This document shows, one piece after another, positions 4,908-7,623 of a DNA stretch of 7,623 nt (the stretch's first letter is position 1; each line of letters starts with the position of its first letter). The DNA is from an uncultured bacterium (lineage in GTDB: Bacteria > CALINM01): positions 1 through 7,623 of the forward strand of contig CALINM010000039.1 of NCBI GenBank assembly GCA_938045315.1. Direction: 5' to 3'. The translations under genes were made by a program, and so were the position numbers. The notes beneath the pieces are model-generated. The model was given only the letters and a program-made list of their open reading frames with translations, searched no databases and was not told where the DNA came from.

Positions 4908-6620
4908 TTAACCTCCTTTTCTAACGTAATCCACAATTTCATCTGGGAAAAAGGGCCTTCCATCATATTTTAGAAGCTTTTCTTTAATTCTTATATTTAG
5001 GTTTTCTTGCAATATGCCAGCAAACTGTCCAAAGAAATTATTTTCAATACAAATTAATCTTTTTGCACTTTTGACAAACTCATAATAGTTTTCTGGAACA
5101 AAAGGGTGGGGACATAAACAATGTAGATAATTTACTGATATACCCTCTTTTTTGAGATACTCTATGGCCCTTAAGACGGGGTTTTTTACGGAACCAAAGC
5201 CTATTAATGATATATCAGATTTTACATCACCATACAATACCGGTTTTGGAACATCACTTTTTATATGTTCTAATCTTTTCATTCTTTTATTAACCATCTT
5301 AACCCTTAATTCAGATTCTTCTGTAACAAGCCCGTATTCGTCATGCTCATCGCTGTTTGCAAGATGCATACCATTTGGACTTGGTGGGAAAGCTCGCCAT
5401 GATATGCCATCTTCTACACTTAAATCGTATCTTTTGTAATTTTGAGGCACCTCTTTTAGTCTTTTACCCCTTTCTTTTGGTAGATCTAATTGTTTTAAAT
5501 CATCAATACTTTCTGAGCTTTCGGATAGAAATTTATCACTTAAAAGTATTACGGGAATCTGATATTTTTCGGCTAAATTAAAAGATACCTGAATTAAGTG
5601 ATAAGCTTCAGCAATATCTCCGGGGGTTAATATAATTCTAATGAACTCTCCTTGTGAGGCATGAATGACAAATCTCAAATCTCCCTGTTCAGTCCATGTT
5701 GGCATTCCTGTGCTTGGTCCTGGTCTCATGCACTCAGCAATTACTAAAGGAGTTTCAGTAATTCCTGCCATTCCAAGGGCCTCAGCCATTAAACTAAAAC
5801 CTCCACCTGATGTGGCAGCCATAGATCTAATACCTGCATAAGAGGCTCCAATTGCGGTTAGTATAGCAGATATTTCATCTTCTGTATGTTTCACAACTAT
5901 CCTGTACTTTCTTTCTAAGGGAGCTAAGAAATGTAATATTGATGATGCTGGTGTCATTGGATAAGCTGCATATAACTTTAATCCAGCTTTTATAGCACCA
6001 AGAGCTATTGCTTCATTCCCTGTCATTACGTATTTTTTTAAAAACTCTTTTTTATTTACAATACATGATCTTTTTTTTGGAGGATTCTGTTGAACAAAAT
6101 CATATCCTTCTTTAACTGCTAACAGATTCATATGAAGAACTTTTTCACCCTTATCTTTAAATGCTTTTGTTACTGATAAATTTATTGCATCTAGAGGCAT
6201 ATCAAGAATTGCTGCAGTAACACCGAGGGAAACGTTATTTTTAGTAATTTTTCCCCCTGATTTTAGAGCTATTTCCTCCATCGGTACTGGATATAGGCCT
6301 TCAAAATTTATAGATAAGTCTTTCAAGTTTGAATCATAAATAATTATACCTTCACTACTCATTTCGTTTAAATGTAGTTCTATGGTTTCTTTATTTAGAG
6401 CAACAAGTATATCTATTTCTTTTTCGGCTGTAACTGGCTTTTTATCCTGAGCTTTCACCTGATAACAGTTATGCCCGCCCCTTATTCTTGATGGATACTC
6501 TGCATAATTAAAAACTTCCAAACCTAATTTTGCACAGGATTTTGCAAATATTAATCCCGTAACCATTATGCCCTCACCAGCTTCGCCACCAATCTTCCAG
6601 TTGAACTCATTTATTTTCAT
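4908..6620 (-). CDS. korA: 2-oxoacid:ferredoxin oxidoreductase, gamma-alpha fused subunit (KorA-type)
   Basis: 570 residues. The N-terminal gamma domain (about 1-185) begins with Gly-Gly-Glu-Ala-Gly-Glu-Gly-Ile (11-18) and holds Ser-Arg-Ile-Arg-Gly-Gly-His (44-50), the CoA-oxidoreductase gamma pattern. The alpha domain follows, with Tyr220-Pro-Met-Thr-Pro-Ala-Ser, the KorA substrate-site signature. It also has Thr-Glu-Asp-Glu (246-249), Thr-Ser-Gly-Gly-Gly (270-274) and Arg-Pro-Gly-Pro-Ser-Thr-Gly-Met-Pro-Thr (299-308). The C-terminal part (about 465-570) matches the alpha-subunit transketolase-C-like domain. With KorB it forms the two-subunit enzyme; no separate ferredoxin-like delta subunit is encoded in this window, as is normal for this type. 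GGAG lies eight bases before the ATG. The gene lies 75 bp downstream of a sigma-54 activator gene on the same strand and has its own candidate promoter at 6654-6681. Confidence 0.93.
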   Translation of the reverse strand: MKINEFNWKIGGEAGEGIMVTGLIFAKSCAKLGLEVFNYAEYPSRIRGGHNCYQVKAQDKKPVTAEKEIDILVALNKETIELHLNEMSSEGIIIYDSNLKDLSINFEGLYPVPMEEIALKSGGKITKNNVSLGVTAAILDMPLDAINLSVTKAFKDKGEKVLHMNLLAVKEGYDFVQQNPPKKRSCIVNKKEFLKKYVMTGNEAIALGAIKAGLKLYAAYPMTPASSILHFLAPLERKYRIVVKHTEDEISAILTAIGASYAGIRSMAATSGGGFSLMAEALGMAGITETPLVIAECMRPGPSTGMPTWTEQGDLRFVIHASQGEFIRIILTPGDIAEAYHLIQVSFNLAEKYQIPVILLSDKFLSESSESIDDLKQLDLPKERGKRLKEVPQNYKRYDLSVEDGISWRAFPPSPNGMHLANSDEHDEYGLVTEESELRVKMVNKRMKRLEHIKSDVPKPVLYGDVKSDISLIGFGSVKNPVLRAIEYLKKEGISVNYLHCLCPHPFVPENYYEFVKSAKRLICIENNFFGQFAGILQENLNIRIKEKLLKYDGRPFFPDEIVDYVRKGG

Positions 6621-6653
6621 ATTCTTTACTCCTTTAAAGAAAAGTCTATGAGA

Positions 6654-6681
6654 ATTTTACCATTAAAAAATTAGTTGTAAA
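6654..6681 (-). promoter_or_regulatory. Candidate sigma-70-type promoter of korAB
   Basis: On the minus strand TTTACA (6681-6676) and TAAAAT (6659-6654), each five of six consensus bases, are 16 bp apart. Predicted start near 6647 gives a leader of about 27 bases containing the korA Shine-Dalgarno. It lies wholly between the regulator and korA, so korAB can be transcribed independently. Confidence 0.5.
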
Positions 6682-6684
6682 GAG

Positions 6685-6707
6685 AACATAGAATATCATT
6701 CTATGTT
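6685..6707. repeat. Perfect 10-bp inverted repeat at the regulator stop codon, next to the kor promoter
   Basis: AACATAGAAT (6685-6694) and ATTCTATGTT (6698-6707) are exact reverse complements with a 3-base centre. The regulator's TGA stop (6698-6696) lies in it, and its edge is three bases from the candidate -35 of korAB. As RNA it would be a hairpin, but no U-run follows in the minus-strand direction, so an intrinsic terminator is not convincing. A dyad operator for a factor acting on the kor promoter, or an mRNA 3'-end stabiliser for the regulator, are both possible. Confidence 0.6.
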
Positions 6708-7623
6708 ATATTCCTTTAATTTGTAGTGAAGTCCCCTTGGACTTATTTCTAATAATTTTGCTGCTTTTAGTTTGTTGCCTTTAGTCAGCATCAGAGCTCT
6801 TTTAATATAGTCTTTTTCTAATTCTTCAATAGCCCTTTTTAAAGAAATGAATTTTGCATCTGGGGAAATTTCTTTAGTATCCACATTTATCATGTAATCG
6901 GGGATATCGTTTATATCAATTGTATTTTTATCAAGAAAAATAAATAGTCTTTCAAGAAAATTTTTTAATTCTCTAAAATTCCCTGGCCAATCATAATTAA
7001 TTAGAATACCTAATGCCTCCTCAGTGATGGATAGTCTTCTTTTTTTTAGTTCCCTTTTTATATATTCAGCAATATCTTCTTTTCTTTCTCTTAATGGGGG
7101 AATATGTATTGGTATGACGTTAAGTCTATAAAAAAGGTCTAACCTGAATTTGCCCTCATCTACTAATTGTTTTAAGTTTTTATTTGTTGCTGATATAATC
7201 CTTACATCAACCTTTAAAGCATTCACATCTCCTATTCTTCTTATTTCACCATCCTCCAGGAAACGCAATAATTTTCCCTGCAGGCTTTCATGCATCTCAG
7301 AGATCTCATCTAAAAAACATGTGCCGCCATCAGCATGTTCTAATAAACCTCTTTTTGGTCTTATTGCATCTGTAAAAGCACCTTTGGTATGTCCAAAAAG
7401 TTCACTTTCAAGTAAATTTTCAGGTATTGCAGCACAATTTATTGCTACAAAAGGATTTTTTGCTCTCATGCTTTTTTCATGTATAAGTCTTGCGACAACT
7501 TCTTTTCCCACCCCGCTTTCACCTGTTATTAGTACTGGTTGCCTGTAAGGGGCTATTTTTTCAATGGAATTAATAATTTCTTTCATTGATTTACTTTCCC
7601 ATACAATATTTTCAAGCAACTTA
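6696..7623 (-). CDS. Sigma-54-dependent transcriptional regulator, AAA+ and Fis-HTH part (N-terminus off the window)
   Basis: A bacterial enhancer-binding protein that remodels sigma-54 RNA polymerase using ATP. The frame is open to the window edge, and the first in-window codons form the usual linker before the AAA+ domain, so the sensory or receiver domain must lie beyond 7623. A TTG at 7619 is an internal Leu, not a start. Counting that Leu as residue 1: Walker A Gly33-Glu-Ser-Gly-Val-Gly-Lys-Glu, the sigma-54 contact loop Gly80-Ala-Phe-Thr-Asp-Ala in place of the standard GAFTGA, Walker B around Phe102-Leu-Asp-Glu-Ile, sensor I Ser-Ala-Thr-Asn (143-146), and arginine-finger region Phe-Arg-Leu-Asp-Leu-Phe-Tyr-Arg-Leu (158-166). 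Sensor II is Trp211-Pro-Gly-Asn-Phe-Arg-Glu-Leu, followed by a Fis-type helix-turn-helix at about 281-304. It sits upstream of korAB on the same strand and may regulate it, but the target is not shown by the sequence. Whether it is a response regulator or a PAS/GAF type cannot be told. Confidence 0.93.
   Translation of the reverse strand, partial: KLLENIVWESKSMKEIINSIEKIAPYRQPVLITGESGVGKEVVARLIHEKSMRAKNPFVAINCAAIPENLLESELFGHTKGAFTDAIRPKRGLLEHADGGTCFLDEISEMHESLQGKLLRFLEDGEIRRIGDVNALKVDVRIISATNKNLKQLVDEGKFRLDLFYRLNVIPIHIPPLRERKEDIAEYIKRELKKRRLSITEEALGILINYDWPGNFRELKNFLERLFIFLDKNTIDINDIPDYMINVDTKEISPDAKFISLKRAIEELEKDYIKRALMLTKGNKLKAAKLLEISPRGLHYKLKEYNIE

Noticed and set aside
5152-5581. Two overlapping open frames on the + strand
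   Set aside because: Both are antisense to korA, whose protein is conserved throughout this stretch, and have no recognisable motifs.
6621-6695. A sigma-54 (-24/-12) promoter between the regulator and korA
   Set aside because: No TGGCAC-N5-TTGC-like sequence is present; the only reasonable promoter there is of the TTTACA/TAAAAT type.
6685-6707. The 10-bp dyad as an intrinsic terminator of the regulator gene
   Set aside because: The stem is A-T rich and is not followed by a U-run in the direction of transcription.
7150-7548. 132-codon open frame on the + strand
   Set aside because: It is antisense to the AAA+ domain of the regulator, which shows all expected motifs, and is a compositional shadow.
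7617-7619. TTG at 7619 as the regulator's start codon
   Set aside because: The frame continues in family-like fashion to the window edge, and enhancer-binding proteins of this type normally have an N-terminal sensory domain; no Shine-Dalgarno can be assessed within the remaining four bases.

Overview
The window is AT-rich chromosomal DNA with four well-preserved gene blocks and two damaged genes between them. The gene families (YbfB/YjiJ-type MFS carrier, MtaB, a sigma-54 enhancer-binding regulator, a two-subunit 2-oxoacid:ferredoxin oxidoreductase and an HMG-CoA-lyase-like enzyme) suggest an anaerobic, low-GC bacterium that uses ferredoxin. My best guess is Desulfobacterota or a nearby phylum. 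That is inferred from gene content and remembered family resemblance, not from a database search.

Left part (1-2000): the N-terminal third of an MFS transporter runs leftward off the window. It diverges from mtaB, a tRNA methylthiotransferase gene read to the right. Neither gene has a visible Shine-Dalgarno sequence, and both have promoter-like elements so close to the ATG that leaderless mRNAs are plausible. Convergent with mtaB is a small OB-fold-like gene. Its conserved frame extends well upstream of the only in-frame ATG and is cut from a hydrophobic, leader-like frame at an A6-G run, so it is either frameshifted or slippage-dependent.

Middle (2000-4030): a single gene for a DRE-TIM (HMG-CoA-lyase-like) enzyme follows a near-perfect Shine-Dalgarno and ends at a strong intrinsic terminator. 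The enzyme keeps the N-terminal Arg-Asp and the His-x-His metal site but lacks the catalytic Cys of classical HMG-CoA lyases. The following ~790 bp look empty but hold a heavily decayed class-I glutamine amidotransferase gene on the + strand. It is recognisable almost end to end across all three frames and carries at least ten lesions, including loss of the nucleophilic Cys.

Right part (4040-7623, all - strand): in transcription order, the AAA+ and Fis-HTH part of a sigma-54-dependent regulator (N-terminus outside the window), then korA (gamma-alpha fusion) and korB. The 75-bp gap before korA contains a good sigma-70-type promoter. Next to it is a perfect 10-bp inverted repeat that overlaps the regulator's stop codon. 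The regulator may control the kor pair, but I see no -24/-12 promoter there.

I found no tRNA, rRNA, CRISPR array, insertion sequence or obvious multigene defence or biosynthetic system. The most unusual items are the decayed amidotransferase, the A6-G frame break in the OB-fold gene, and the active-site variant lyase-like enzyme.
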